This document shows, one piece after another, positions 1-12,818 of a DNA stretch of 64,000 nt. Every line of letters begins with the position of its first letter. Positions within the stretch are counted from its first letter, which is position 1. The DNA comes from Mesoplasma sp. JKS002658. GTDB lineage: Bacteria > Bacillota_I > Bacilli_A > Mycoplasmatales > Mycoplasmataceae. The stretch is from contig NZ_JAKNSW010000001.1 of the NCBI RefSeq assembly GCF_023566355.1, positions 124,001-188,000 of the forward strand, given 5' to 3'. A program made the position numbers and the translations under genes. The notes under the pieces were generated by a model, which worked only from the letters and a program-made list of their open reading frames with translations, had not been told where the DNA came from and made no database searches.

Positions 1-232
1 AACGTGATTCGTATATAACAATTACGGAGATGATATCCTTTCTAATCTTATTGAATTTAGTTACCAAATTGATAAAGTAGAAAAAAGTTACCAAGTGATT
101 GTTTTATTAAACGAAAATGCTAATTATTCCTTGAATGCTAGTGGTAGAATAGAATTTCTTTATTGAGCAAAAGATCTTGAAATTTCTAACGGTTCAGTGC
201 TTGCCAACATAAATCTTAAAGTAGAAATCTAA
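1..232 (+). CDS. Unknown protein, C-terminal fragment
   Basis: The frame is open from the window edge to TAA at 230-232, giving about 76 residues, with TGA read as Trp twice. The gene begins outside the window. The fragment is rich in Asn, Ile and Ser and has no membrane segment or motif that I recognise. It ends 25 bases before the secreted peptidase gene and lies on the same strand, so the two may share a transcript. A beta-rich extracellular domain would fit the composition, but that is only a guess. Confidence 0.55.
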
Positions 233-257
233 TTAAAATAGAAAGAGTTAATAAATT

Positions 258-1271
258 ATGAAACAAATACTTCAAATTTTAAGTTCGTTAATTATTATTG
301 GATCTAGTTCAAATGTGTTAGTTGCAAATAGCCAAATTATTAAATCAACACCAAAATCCAATGCCAATCTTATTTCGATTAATAGTCAAGAAAACTTAGA
401 AGACCAAGATTTGATTTTAAGCAACCTTTCCAAGGATGGGGGCATTGTTGGTTATGAGGCATCACAAGTTGAAATTGACAAATTTTCTAACCTTGTTCCC
501 TACTACCAATTTTTTACTAAATTATGAGGAGATAAGAGTATAGGATACACTACAGGACCAAAAAACCATCAAGGATTGTGTGAGTATGTCTCTTTGTCAA
601 CGTTACTTTTATATAACGAACTCTTCATCTCTTCGGGTTTTTTCACTGACGAAGAGTTTGCTACCTATTTTGAAAATAATCAACAAGTAAGTAATAATCA
701 AATAGCAATGCCAGAACACAAATATTATGAGTATAACCAACCAGAGAATTCTTTAGTTCGTAAATTATGAAAAAAAAATAAGTCTGCTAAAGACATAAAA
801 ACAGGAAAAACTTTAGCTAGAGCTTATAAAAATTGATTAAGTAATAAAAGCATTAGTTCAAAAATAAAATATCATTATAGTTCTTCATTTATGCACTCTT
901 CAAGTCCTGAAGATTTGTTGTTGAAGTATAACATGCCAGTTTTGGTTTCATTTGTTAAACCAGCTCCACATAATGTTTTAATTTATGGATATGATACAAC
1001 CACAAAGAGTTATTTAGTAAATTATGGTTGAGGAGGTTATTCTCCAATAATCATCAAAAAATCAATTATTTGAAGTTATTGAAGTATGGGGTTTTGAAAC
1101 GCGTTTTATCTTGATCCAGCAAATGCTCAACCTCTAAAACGACACTTTCTATACAAAAACCAATTTTATTCTTGAAAAGAACTAGAACAAAAAGGTTTAT
1201 CCTTTAAAAGTGTTCCTGGACTTTATGATAAGTATACTTTTTTAAAAAAGAACCCAAAACCCCGTGATTAA
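258..1271 (+). CDS. Secreted papain-fold cysteine peptidase, putative
   Basis: 337 residues when TGA is read as Trp. An N-terminal hydrophobic stretch of about 23 residues looks like a signal peptide, so the product is probably exported. A papain-type triad is visible in order: Cys108 in a GLCEY context, His238 in PHNVLIYGYD, and Asn255 in VNYGWGGYS. The last is the typical Asn-x-Gly-Trp-Gly-Gly block of C1/C10/C39-like peptidases. The region between Cys and His is unusually long and charged. Substrate is unknown; degradation of host proteins or peptides is plausible for a host-associated mollicute. The stop codon lies inside the terminator hairpin that follows. Family assignment is from motifs only. 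Confidence 0.7.
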
Positions 1272-1285
1272 TCACGGGGTTTGAA
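1257..1285 (+). terminator. Terminator palindrome spanning the peptidase stop codon
   Basis: AAACCCCGTGATT and its exact reverse complement abut at 1257-1282, with only a short T run after it. The TAA stop (1269-1271) forms the tip of the hairpin. Confidence 0.6.
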
Positions 1286-1342
1286 GTTAAACGGTGTTTA
1301 ATTCCACATAAAATTTTATAAGGGGTTGAAACAATCATTTAG

Positions 1343-1348
1343 TATAAT
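1343..1348 (+). promoter_or_regulatory. Probable -10 box for lepA
   Basis: A TATAAT lies 36 bases before the lepA start codon, downstream of the preceding terminator. No good -35 box at normal spacing is visible. The leader is short and carries a purine-rich GAGAG site before the ATG. Confidence 0.45.
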
Positions 1349-1383
1349 AAGGATAATGACTGCTAATAAAGAGAGAAATATTA

Positions 1384-3186
1384 ATGGATAAAACAAAAAT
1401 TAGAAATTTTAGTATAATTGCGCATATTGATCATGGGAAATCCACTTTGGCTGACCGAATTTTAGAATTGACCAAAACTGTTGAAAGTCGAGAAATGCAA
1501 GCCCAAATTTTAGATTCGATGGCAATTGAGCGTGAGCGGGGAATTACAATTAAGTTAAATTCGGTGCAGTTGAAGTATCAAGCTAAAAATGATGAAGAAT
1601 ATGTTTTCAACCTGATTGATACTCCTGGTCATGTGGATTTTCAGTACGAAGTTTCGCGTTCTTTAGCAGCGTGTGAAGGGGCAATTTTAGTAGTTGATGC
1701 CACTCAGGGTGTTGAAGCCCAAACTTTAGCAAACGTTTATCTTGCATTAGATAATAACTTAGAAATTATTCCTGTAATTAATAAAGTTGATTTGCCAAGT
1801 GCTGATGTGGAACAAACTAAAGCCCAAATTGAAAAAATGATTGGTTTAGATTGCAGCGACGCCCCCTTGATTAGTGCGAAAACTGGGTTGAATGTCGACC
1901 AAGTTTTAGAAGCAATTGTTGCTAAAATTCCCTATCCTGCTGATGCAGTCGATTCTGAACCTTTACGTGCTTTAATTTTTGATAGTTATTATGACCAGTA
2001 TTTAGGAGTAGTGATGTCAATCAGAGTTCGTCAAGGGGTGGTCAAAGTTGGGGATAAAATTAAAATGATGAACACCAACGCGGAATACGAAGTCACTGAA
2101 GTGGGAATTAAAACTCCCAAGATTCTAAAGACCTCTCACTTGAGCGCAGGAGCAGTAGGATGAATTTCAGCTTCAATTAAAACGATTAAAGATGTCCATG
2201 TTGGGGATACGATTACTAGTGCTGTACACCCCGCACTAACACCACTTCCTGGTTATAAAAAGTTAAAACCAATGGTTTATTCAGGAATTTATCCGATTGA
2301 TAATGCGAAGTACACTGATTTTAAAGAAGCTTTAGAAAAAATTGAGTTAAGTGATAGTTCCTTAATCTATGAACCAGAAACTTCTCAAGCTTTAGGGTTT
2401 GGGTTTAGAGTGGGGTTCTTGGGACTATTACATATGGAAGTAATTCAAGAACGCCTAGAACGAGAATACAACCTTAACTTGATTGCCACCACTCCTAGTG
2501 TTAACTACCAGATTACTTTAACTAATAATGAGGTGATTGAAATTGATAATCCCTCATTATTTCCTGAAGTGCAAAAAATTAAAGTTATTGAAGAACCCTA
2601 TGTGAACCTTAAGATTGCTACTCCTCAAGAATATGTGGGCGATTTGATGAACTTGGTGCAAGCAAAACTGGGCGTTTATAAGGATTTAATTTATGTTGAT
2701 GAAACCAGAATGGAATTGGTTTATGACATGCCTTTAGCAGAAATTATTTTTGACTTTTTTAATAAGTTAAAGTCAATTTCTAAGGGTTATGCCAGTTTTG
2801 AGTACGAGCTAATTGGTTATCAACCTTCAAAATTGGTAAAGATGGACGTGTTGTTAAACGGAGAAGTTGTTGATGCGCTATCAATGATTGTTAATACTAA
2901 GTTTGCTTATGAACGGGGAAGAGAGTTAACTAAAAAGTTAAAAGAAATCATTCCTCGCCAAAATTTTGAAATTCCGATTCAAGCAGCGATTGGTAATAAG
3001 GTGATTGCTCGCGAAACGATTAAAGCTTATCGAAAAGATGTGACGTGAAAACTGCATGCTGCTGATATTTCACGAAAAAAGAAGTTATTAGAAAAACAAA
3101 AAGAAGGTAAGAAACGGATGAAACAAATTGGAAACGTTGAAGTACCTCAAGAAGCGTTTATTGCGGTTTTAAAACTGGAGGATTAA
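1384..3186 (+). CDS. lepA: Elongation factor 4 (LepA), ribosome back-translocation GTPase
   Basis: 600 residues, the usual LepA length. The GTPase motifs are intact: AHIDHGKST (13-21), ERERGIT (about 55), DTPGHVDF (79-86) and NKVD (about 130). The EF-G-like domains follow, and a lysine-rich C-terminal tail ends the protein. In bacteria LepA binds the ribosome and acts during stalled or faulty elongation and in initiation/assembly. Two internal TGA codons encode Trp. The next gene starts one base after the stop behind a GGAGG site, so the two genes form an operon. Confidence 0.97.
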
Positions 3187-3187
3187 T

Positions 3188-3889
3188 TTGAACGATCAAA
3201 TAACAAGTCAAGAATGCTTCGTGATGATTAACAACGAGGTGATTAAGTATTTTTGAAAGTTAAATCCGTACCAAAAAAAACTTATTCTCAAGATCCGCAA
3301 AGCAGAAATTTATGTTTCATCTCCGCCTTGAGTTGATGTGCAAAGTGTTGAAAATTTAATTAAGGCTAACTATCAAAAGATTAACCAGTTAAAAACTAAA
3401 TTTGCAATTAATAATAAGTATGATTTATTCACCACAAACCCTTGAATCCTTGTTTTTGATCAGAGAGTTAATCTGGTTCTGGTCGAAGGAGACATTCGTC
3501 CAAAAATGGTTGAAAATCAAATTTATATCAAAAATTATCATGATCAAGACGAACAATTGAAAAAACTTTATAACTTTTTAGCACGTTATTATTACAATTG
3601 GTTTCTCAAACAAACTAAAAACCAAGCGGTACTGATGGATTTAACTTTTAAAAATTTAACTGTTAAAAATTTAGTGGGAAAGTGAGGTGCTTGTTATCCA
3701 GATCAAGCGAAGTTAATCTTCAATGCCAAACTTTTGCATTTCCCTATCGAAGTAATTAATTGTGTTGTTATTCATGAATTAGCTCACTTGGTTCACCCCA
3801 ATCATTCGCGCTCATTTTGAAACTTAGTTTATCAATATCAGCCAGATTATCTTTTGATTACTAAAAATTTAAATGATTGAGGAATCTAA
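3188..3889 (+). CDS. YgjP-type zinc metallopeptidase-like protein
   Basis: 233 residues starting at TTG 3188, chosen because GGAGG (3177-3181) lies six to seven bases upstream and the frame immediately follows lepA. The C-terminal half carries His196-Glu197-x-x-His200 in VVIHELAHLVHPNHS, with further His residues at 203 and 206. This is the metal-binding signature of the DUF45/YgjP (WSS1-like) peptidase family. The N-terminal half is a beta-rich region typical of that family. Substrate is unknown. Several TGA codons encode Trp. It is probably co-transcribed with lepA. The family assignment is fairly firm; the role is not known. Confidence 0.8.
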
Positions 3890-3978
3890 AATAATTTAAA
3901 ATTTTAATTGTCTCATTTTAATACTTATATTTTAATCAATGTTAGAATAGAGAAAAAGATAACAGAGAGGCTATTAAA

Positions 3979-4806
3979 ATGGCAAAACGAGCAGAGTATC
4001 TCAAGAACCTTTATGGTGAAATTGATAAAGAACTATATATTTTTAATAATTCAATCGAATACCAGGAAGTGGAAGAGTTAAAAGAAGTTACCAGATTGTG
4101 GGAAGCAAAAAATATTGATGGAATCAAAAATAAATTGGATCAACTGATCAATAATCGGGAAATTAGTTTTTTAATTCCTGATGATAGTGAGAGTGAAAGC
4201 TTTCGCGAAATTGGAATTATCCGCTTATATTGTTTATTTAGCATCGCGATTGAAATTATGGAAACTATTCCTCATATTCAAAAACAAGAAGTTTTTCAAA
4301 AATTGCAGTTGCGTTATCCTGACTTGGAAGTTGATTTTACTGAAATTGCTAGTCTAACCTTTGTGGCTTATAAATATATCAATACTTTTTATGGTTTGGT
4401 GAAAGAACTTGATATCCCCCGTCCTTTAAAAAATTTTTCCAACCATTTACTGATGAAAATGCAGGAGTTAAACAATAGTGAAAAGAGTATTGTTGATTTC
4501 TACATTAACCTTTATGATTTTTTTGAATATTGTAATACCTTTTTAGAACAAATGGAAAACCAAGAGTTTGATTGAACTCCAAAAGTGATTGAAAAGGCGA
4601 ACAACTTTATGGGTTTGGTTTTTATTATGGAATCATTGATCTATTATTTCCTTCTATTTAAAGAAGATTATCTTGAAACTCAAGAAATTAAGAGTGGTGA
4701 AACTCTGCAAAACATTAAGTTTATTTCTGATAACCGCAATGATATTATTAGTGACTTAGAAACTATTCAAATGATTGATAATTATCAAGCAAATCAAAAA
4801 AAATAA
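3979..4806 (+). CDS. Unknown cytoplasmic helical protein
   Basis: 275 residues; one TGA (4573-4575) is read through as Trp. The start ATG 3979 has a GAGAGG site upstream. The sequence is acidic, Leu/Glu/Lys-rich and probably all helical, with no signal peptide or clear membrane span. I recognise no family. It has its own upstream AT-rich promoter region (TAGAAT near 3949) and ends before a strong terminator, so it is likely a single-gene transcript. Confidence 0.8.
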
Positions 4807-4855
4807 GTTTTACTAAAGAAATGGTTTAACCAAAGTTAAATTCGTTTAAAAAGAT

Positions 4856-4896
4856 AGAGACAAAAGTTCTTTTTTAGGAACTTTTGTCTCTTTTTA
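4856..4896 (+). terminator. Strong intrinsic terminator
   Basis: A perfect stem of about 14 bp (AGAGACAAAAGTTC with its complement) is followed by a T run. The stretch 4897-5125 after it is AT-rich and shows no convincing gene. Confidence 0.9.
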
Positions 4897-5125
4897 AAAC
4901 TAAAATTAAATTTTTTTAGTTATTTCTGATATTATTTTTAAAAGCAGCGAAAGGAAAAATAAGTTTAAGCGAAAATGAAAGAAGATAATCTTTTTAAATA
5001 GTTATTAATAGCTAGTAGATAAAATACCCTGGTTGAATAGCAATGTTTTGCTTAAATCAGAATTAATTAAGGGAATAATTATTATCCCGCTCAAATATTA
5101 TTTTTTACAGAATCGGAACAAAATT

Positions 5126-6094
5126 ATGCGTTTATTAAAAAAGAATTCAAAACACATTTTAGCAGCAATCTTGCTTTCTTGTTTGGTATTATTCTTAGGT
5201 TTGGGTTTAGGCCTATCTGCGTTTGGAATGGGAATGGAAAGTCAACGTTTCATCAATAGTGTTGATGCAATGATTGACAAATACATTCCAGAAGGAAAGG
5301 TAGTTGTTAATGGTAGTGCTGAACCAATTGGTGGTTTTTCTGTCTATGATGCAGGAGTAGAAACCTTAAGAGAAGCTTACCAACAAGATGTACTTTCTAC
5401 TTTAACTCAAGAACAATTAAACGACAAAACAGTCGTGAATTTCTTCACAGATTATGCTACTGATAGCTTTGAACATGACTGAAAAGCAAAGTACGAAGCT
5501 AAAGAAGATCTTGATGTTAACCAATTTTCTCATGCGTTGGTGCAATTTGATGTTAAAGTGGCAAAAGCATTTCACAATTATGCCTTTACTCACTCAGGAT
5601 TGGGTTGAATTGGAAAAACAGGTACAGTTAGTCAACTTTTAAATAACGACTTCCCTACCAGTGCACTTTATCAAGAAGCCCACAAAAACGAAACAATTAT
5701 TGATCAAACTGCTTATAAGAACGGAACGTATGTAGTTAACAATAAAGTTGCTTTCATTAACAGTCAAATTACAGGAATTGTCACAATTGCTGCTGACCCG
5801 ACGTTAGGAACAGTGTTTAAAGATGCTCAAGAAACATTGAATGCTTTAACTACTGATGGAAAAAGTGCTGTGCAAATTTCTGGAAACGATTTATACCATC
5901 CAAACTTTACTGTGATGTATTATCAAACCAGAATTGGTGTGGTTTTCTTAATCATCTTGACTCCTTTATTTGGAATGTTGATGGTTCTTTATACTTTAAT
6001 CAGTTATGAAGTCTTTTTAAGAATGAATTGAAGCAAGAACTTATTAAGCAAACTAAGAACCAACAAAACTCCACAAGCACCATCAATTGAATAA
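5126..6094 (+). CDS. Unknown membrane-anchored protein with large outer domain
   Basis: 322 residues from ATG 5126. An in-frame TTG at 5033 would add 31 residues, but the membrane segment favours the ATG, which is preceded by a weak GGAAC site. A basic N-terminus and one hydrophobic helix (about residues 11-34) are followed by about 230 residues that should lie outside. A second membrane helix follows (about 270-295), and then a short basic cytoplasmic tail. This two-span layout resembles many mollicute surface or sensory proteins. No catalytic motif is seen. It stands alone between two terminators. Confidence 0.8.
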
Positions 6095-6116
6095 ATTTTT
6101 CTAGAAAACCCAGATT

Positions 6117-6146
6117 AAATGAGTGAAAAACACTCATTTTTTTATT
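6117..6146 (+). terminator. Intrinsic terminator
   Basis: Stem AAATGAGTG/CACTCATTT with an A-rich loop and a T run, 23 bases after the membrane-protein stop. Confidence 0.85.
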
Positions 6147-6216
6147 CTTAATATGTTAAAATCGTTAGGTTATTGTCTTTATGGGAAACTTTTAAAAAGG
6201 GGAAGGAAAGCAGAAA

Positions 6217-8064
6217 ATGGACGCTAAAAAAATTATTAATATTGCCGTGATTGCTCACGTTGATGCAGGAAAATCTACTCTGGTTGATGGGTTATTAAGT
6301 CAAGCAGGAGTTTTTCGTGATAACCAACAAATTGATGCCCAAGTGATGGATAGTAATGATCAAGAACGTGAACGAGGAATTACAATCTATTCAAAGAACT
6401 GTGCAATCGAATACAAAGGAATTAAAATTAATATTGTTGATACTCCTGGTCATGCTGATTTTTCTTCAGAAGTGGAACGAATTATGAAAACTGTTGACAC
6501 AGTGATTTTGTTAGTTGATAGCAGCGAAGGACCGATGCCTCAAACTCGTTTTGTAACTTCTAAAGCTTTAGAGTTGGGGTTACACCCAATCTTAATGATT
6601 AATAAGATTGATAAAAAAGACCAACGTGCTCAAGAAGTGGTTGATGAAGTTTTAGAGTTGTTTATGGAGTTAGATGCTACTGAATCACAACTAGATTTTC
6701 AGGTATTATACGGAATTGCTAAAGAAGGAATTGCTCAATTTAGTATGGAGAAATCCGCTCAAGACCTTTCACCTTTATTAGAGACGATTGTGACTCAAGT
6801 GGGTAGTTATGATACTAGTCTAAGTGCTAATCCAACCCAAATTCAAGTTTCATCGTTGGCTTATGATTCTTTTATTGGTCGTTTAGGAATTGGAAGAATT
6901 TATCAAGGAACAATTAAAACTGGACAAAGTGTTAGTGTAGCGCGTAATGATGGTTCGACTTATAATGGTAAAATTTCAAAACTTTTTGTTTACCAAGGTT
7001 TAAACCGGGTGGAAGTTCAAGAAGCTAGCGCTGGAGATATTGTTGTGGTCGCAGGATTAAGTGAAGTTTCAATTGGTGATACAATTGGCGAACTAAATAA
7101 AGTTGAAGCAATGGATCCGATTAAAATTGAACAACCCACGATGAGTATGAACTTTTTAGTCAATACTTCTCCATTTGCAGGGAGAGTAGGAAAGTTTGTT
7201 ACTTCAAGAAACATTAAAGAACGTTTAGAAAAAGAATTAGAGGTTAATGTGGGGTTAAGAGTTGAACCTTTAGTTAATTCAGAAGTCGAAGGATTTAAGG
7301 TTTTGGGTCGTGGGGAATTACACCTTTCGGTTTTAATTGAACAAATGCGTCGCGAAGGTTTTGAACTAGGAATTTCTAAACCAGAAGTTATTTTGCACAA
7401 AGATTCTACTACTGGTGAAGTTTTCGAACCAATGGAAAAAGTAATTATTAACGTCCCTAGTGAATATTCTGGAACTGTAATTAATAAGTTAAATGTTCGC
7501 AAAGGAATGATGATTGACATGGATTCTGATGGGATTCGTGATCGAGTGGTTTACAATGTGCCGTTACGTGCGTTAATTGGTTTTCGCTCAGAATTTACCA
7601 ACGATACCCACGGAGAAGGAATTTTAGTTCAATCTGCAAATGGTTTTGAACCTTACAAGGGTGAGATTGAATCTCGTCCTAACGGAGTGATGATTTCAAT
7701 GGCTAATGGGGTTAGTGTTGCTTATGCGCTAAATAACTTAGAAGCTCGTGGAATCTTGTTTGTTGGACCACAAACTGAAGTTTATGAAGGAATGATTGTT
7801 GGTCAACATTCTCGAGGAAATGATTTAGATGTTAACCCAACAACAGGAAAGAAACTAACTAATACTCGTTCTAGTGGAACTGATGATGCAGTAAAATTAA
7901 CTCCATTTAAAAAACTAACTCTAGAAGAAGCTTTGGAATTTATTGAGTGGGATGAATTGGTTGAAGTTACTCCTGATGACATTCGTTTACGCAAGAAATG
8001 ATTAACAATTAATGAACGTAAACGTCACCGCAACGACCAAAAACGCGCGCTTGAAGATTTATAA
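6217..8064 (+). CDS. typA: Ribosome-binding GTPase TypA/BipA
   Basis: 615 residues, as expected for TypA. The motifs [25 protein letters not shown] and NKID are present in the N-terminal G domain, followed by the EF-G-like domains and the TypA-specific C-terminal region. The P-loop reads D-A-G-K rather than the more usual D-H-G-K of TypA, as in EF-G. The catalytic His of DTPGH is retained. The TGA at 7999-8001 is Trp; the protein continues for about 20 basic residues. TypA acts in ribosome assembly and stress growth. A good GGGGAAGG site precedes the ATG. Confidence 0.95.
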
Positions 8065-8272
8065 AAAACAAGACTTGCTCGGAGAAGGAAAATCCTTACA
8101 ATCATTTCAGAGATTAAATTTTTATTATGTTTGTTTGATTTCATTTGTGAAAGAAGAACAATTTAGAAGAGATTTTTACAACAATTACTTAAGCGGTAAG
8201 AATATTATTACTAACAGTAACAATAATTTAGTAAATTCATCATCTATTAGTGTTTCTTATTAAGGTGTATTT

Positions 8273-8309
8273 AAAAAAAGTGAGTTCAATTGGCGAACTC
8301 ACTTTTTTA
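8273..8309 (+). terminator. Intrinsic terminator after typA
   Basis: The stem AAAAGTGAGTTC, with a seven-base loop and GAACTCACTTTT, is followed by Ts. The 200 bases between the typA stop and this hairpin hold no gene that I can support. Confidence 0.9.
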
Positions 8310-8362
8310 TTGCTTATGTTCTTGGGTAATTTTTGCTACACTTTTACTAAGGAGGAAAAAGA

Positions 8363-10216
8363 ATGTTTAAGAAAAAACAAAAAGTGCAGAACAATCATGC
8401 TGATGTTAATCAAACTTCAGCACCTCGGGTTACCTTTACCCAATCAATTGTGCACTATTATAAAAAAGAGCATTTGCTAGCTTCAATCACGATTCTCACT
8501 TCAATTCTCGGAGTTGTGGCCGCGGTGTTAAGTCCTTTATTAGTTAACCAAATGACAAAAGGAATTATGCTTGATGCAGTTCCTGCGATGCGGGATAATA
8601 TCACTGGTTATTGGGGCGGAGAATGATGACTTTATATTATCATTAACGTTGCTTTACTTTTGATAAACATGATAGCGATGTTCACTTCGCAATATGCTGG
8701 GTTTTTATTAAGTAAACGAATCGAAATTAGTTTACGTGAACGAGCATTAGAAACTTTGGTAAAAGAAGACGTGTCTTATTATTCAGATAAGAAAATTGGA
8801 GAAATCTTAACTAAAATTATTTCTGATACTCAAATTGTGGGAGACCAAGCTTACCAAACCCCAACCACGATTATTCGAGCATCACTAACAGTTTTAGGAT
8901 CATTTGTGATGATGTTTATCTTTAATTGAAAGATTTCTTTCATTGTTCTAGCAGCAATGATTTTAATTATGGTGACTTTACTTTCATCATTTAACTTAAT
9001 TCGCAAAAGAGGAACTGCAGTCCGAGCAACAATTACTGACATCAACGGAGTTGTCACCGACCGAATTAATAACGTGCGTTTGATTAAATCATCAGGAACC
9101 GAAGCTCGAGAAATCAAAGGATTTGATGAAATTCATAAACGCTACTTTAGTATCAACAAACCCTTTGCTAAAGTTACAGCAATGATGGTGACAGTTCTAT
9201 TTGGGGGGGTCAACGCCTTACAACTAATTACTATTGCTGCTAGTGCTGGGTTTTACCACTCAGGAGATGCTGCAGCAACTTTTTATGCAACAACCTTTGC
9301 TTCAATTTCTTTGGCTGAAGGATTGTTAGTGGGAGCAATTATGCAAACCTTGATGACCACAGTTAACTTGGCAAATGCAACTGTAGCTACTGGAAGAATC
9401 TTTGATACGATTAACGCTACTTCAATTCTTGACCCCCACTATGATGGGCAAGGAATCCAAATTGAAGCTGTCGCTGGTGATATTATCTTTAAAGATGTGG
9501 AATTTGAATATCCTGAAAAACCAGGCCGTGTTATTTTACCAACCTTTAACTTTACTTTCCATGAAGGAAAATCGTATGCGATTGTTGGTGAAACTGGGGC
9601 TGGTAAGTCAACAATTTCTAAGTTATTGTTACGATATTATGATCCTACTAAGGGGGATGTTTATATTAATGGGGATATTAACTTAAAAGATGTTAACCTT
9701 TCAAGTTATTTAGCACATGTGGGTTATGTAGAACAAGAACCCCAAATTCTGTATGGTGATGTTTTTGAAAACATTAAGTACGGAAAGTTTGATGCTAGTG
9801 AAGAAGAGGTAATTGCAGCGGCTAAAAAAGCTGATTTACACGATCTTGTCATGAGTTGACCAGATAAATATCAAACCGTGTTAGGAGAACGAGGAATGTT
9901 ACTTTCTGGAGGACAAAAACAACGGTTAGTAATTGCGCGAATGTTTTTAAAAGATCCTGAATTACTGATTCTTGATGAAGCAACTTCTTCTTTGGATAAC
10001 ATCGTCGAACAAGAAATTCAAACTGAGTTGAACAAGTTGATGAAAGACCGGACAACAGTTTCAATTGCTCACCGTTTATCAACAATTAAAGGTGTTGATC
10101 AAATTATTGTTTTAGGTGCTAATGGAGCAGGAATTGTTCAACAAGGAACTTTTGAAGAACTTAAGAATACTCCGGGTCAATTCCAACGTTTATACAAGGC
10201 AGGATTAATGGATTAA
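8363..10216 (+). CDS. ABC exporter, fused membrane and ATPase domains
   Basis: 617 residues. The N-terminal half has about six membrane helices of the type I exporter (MsbA/LmrA) fold. The C-terminal half is a full nucleotide-binding domain: Walker [10 protein letters not shown] (about 410), Q-loop EQEPQ, signature LSGGQ, Walker [13 protein letters not shown] and switch His in IAHRLST. It probably works as a homodimer that exports lipids, peptides or drugs; substrate cannot be read from sequence. TGA codons for Trp lie within the membrane domain. AAGGAGG precedes the start, and terminators lie on both sides, so it is monocistronic. Confidence 0.92.
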
Positions 10217-10232
10217 TCCTAAATTAGGCATT

Positions 10233-10258
10233 TTAACGGGTTTTACCCCGTTTTTTTC
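10233..10258 (+). terminator. Intrinsic terminator
   Basis: AACGGG/CCCGTT stem with a T7 tail, following the ABC exporter. Confidence 0.8.
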
Positions 10259-10331
10259 TTTTTATGTATGAAAATGAGGCCAAACCACTTTGTTGGGGAT
10301 TTGAGGGATTATCTTTCTTTTAAATATGGTC

Positions 10332-10337
10332 TATAAT
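10332..10337 (+). promoter_or_regulatory. -10 box of enolase gene
   Basis: TATAAT 33 bases before the eno start; an AGAGG ribosome-binding site follows in the leader. Confidence 0.6.
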
Positions 10338-10369
10338 ACTTATATATACAAGAAAAGAGGAAATAAAAC

Positions 10370-11728
<1,359 letters not shown>

Positions 11729-11741
11729 TTCCTAAGATTAT

Positions 11742-11768
11742 TAAACAACCCTTTTGGGTTGTTTTTTC
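11742..11768 (+). terminator. Intrinsic terminator after eno
   Basis: AACAACCC, TTTT loop, GGGTTGTT, then a T run. Confidence 0.9.
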
Positions 11769-11796
11769 TCCTTAAAACAGTGATAATTAAAAGCAT

Positions 11797-12222
11797 ATGA
11801 ACAAGTATTTAAGTATTGATTTGGGAAGTAAAACTCTAGGATTGGCTACCAGTCAAGGTGTGGTCGCTTCTCCTTCGCTCACCTTGAAATTTGAAGAGTG
11901 AAACTTTGAGCAAGCAAAAGAAAAATTGTTAGATTATTTATGAAAAAATCCGTGTGAAAAAATCATTATTGGTTATCCTAAAAACATGGATGGAAGTATT
12001 GGTGAACGAGCAGAAATGATTGACTATTTTATTGAATTATTTTTAGCAGATAATCCAAGATTTGAGACTTCAGACATTATTAAGGTCGATGAACGCCGAA
12101 CAACAAAAATGGCTCGACAAATTATGATTGAAGCAAACTTGTCACGCGAGCAACAAAAACAAAAAAAAGATTCTTTAGCAGCTCAATTAATTTTAGAGCA
12201 ATACCTAAATTCAATTAATTAA
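11797..12222 (+). CDS. ruvX: RuvX/YqgF-family RNase H-fold nuclease
   Basis: 141 residues from ATG 11797. The first acidic residue is Asp8 in [10 protein letters not shown]. The block DERRTT and the C-terminal K-K-D-S-L-A-A motif complete the usual YqgF signature. The family processes the 5' end of pre-16S rRNA and was first proposed as a Holliday-junction resolvase. TGA codons in the first third encode Trp. It is followed 14 bases later by hpt, and a GGAG site lies in the gap, so they are co-transcribed. Confidence 0.9.
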
Positions 12223-12236
12223 GAACGGAGTCAGTT

Positions 12237-12818
12237 ATGATTAGTCAACAACACCCTTTAGTAAAAGAAATTAAGTTTACCAACCAACAAATTGTTAGAA
12301 AAACTCAAGAAGTTGCTCAAGAGGTTAGTCTTTTTTATCAAAAACAACCAAACATTAAAGAACATACGATTCTTATTTTAGGCTTGTTAAAAGGTTGTGT
12401 TCCTTTTTATGCCGAGTTTTTAAAGCACTTTGATTATGAGTGTGAAACTGATTTTATGGTAGTTTCTTCTTATAAGGGAACGATGAAAACTAGTGGTGAA
12501 CCCAAGATTGTTTTAGATGTTAACACCACAATCAAAAATAAAGACATTTTGATTGTTGAAGATGTAATTGATAGTGGTTTGACCTTGAAATATATTAAAG
12601 CTTATTTGATGGCGAAAGGAGCTAACAGTGTAAGGATTGTGGCTTTAATTGATAAAAACAACCAAACCAGAGTACCAGGAATAAAGGCGGATTGATTTTG
12701 TTTTGGAATGGATGATGAATATATCATCGGGTTTGGTCTGGATTATCAAGAACGTTTAAGAAACCTACCTTACATTGGCACAATTGATGAAACCAAACTT
12801 AAAGATTGAAAATGATAG
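12237..12818 (+). CDS. hpt: Hypoxanthine phosphoribosyltransferase
   Basis: 193 residues. It transfers ribose-5-phosphate from PRPP to hypoxanthine or guanine for purine salvage. This is essential in organisms that cannot make purines. The PRPP loop is seen as IVEDVIDSGLTL, and VVSSYKG and LGLLKGC match other family blocks. Later TGA codons (Trp) extend the frame to TAG 12816-12818. Its 3' end overlaps the coaD start. Confidence 0.95.

Noticed and set aside
4975-5001. Eight-codon ATG frame MKEDNLFK
   Set aside because: Not in a peptide-modification context, has no good ribosome-binding site and does not end in Asn; chance frames of this length are common.
5033-5125. N-terminal TTG extension of the membrane protein at 5126
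   Set aside because: It would add 31 residues in front of the membrane helix with a second weak hydrophobic segment; ATG 5126 gives a normal topology.
7017-7520. Long minus-strand open frame inside typA
   Set aside because: Shadow of the conserved TypA frame; no start signal and no recognisable protein.
8012-8263. Small plus-strand open frame (about 83 codons) after typA
   Set aside because: It begins inside the typA end in another frame, has no ribosome-binding site at any internal start and resembles no protein. I treat 8065-8272 as non-coding.
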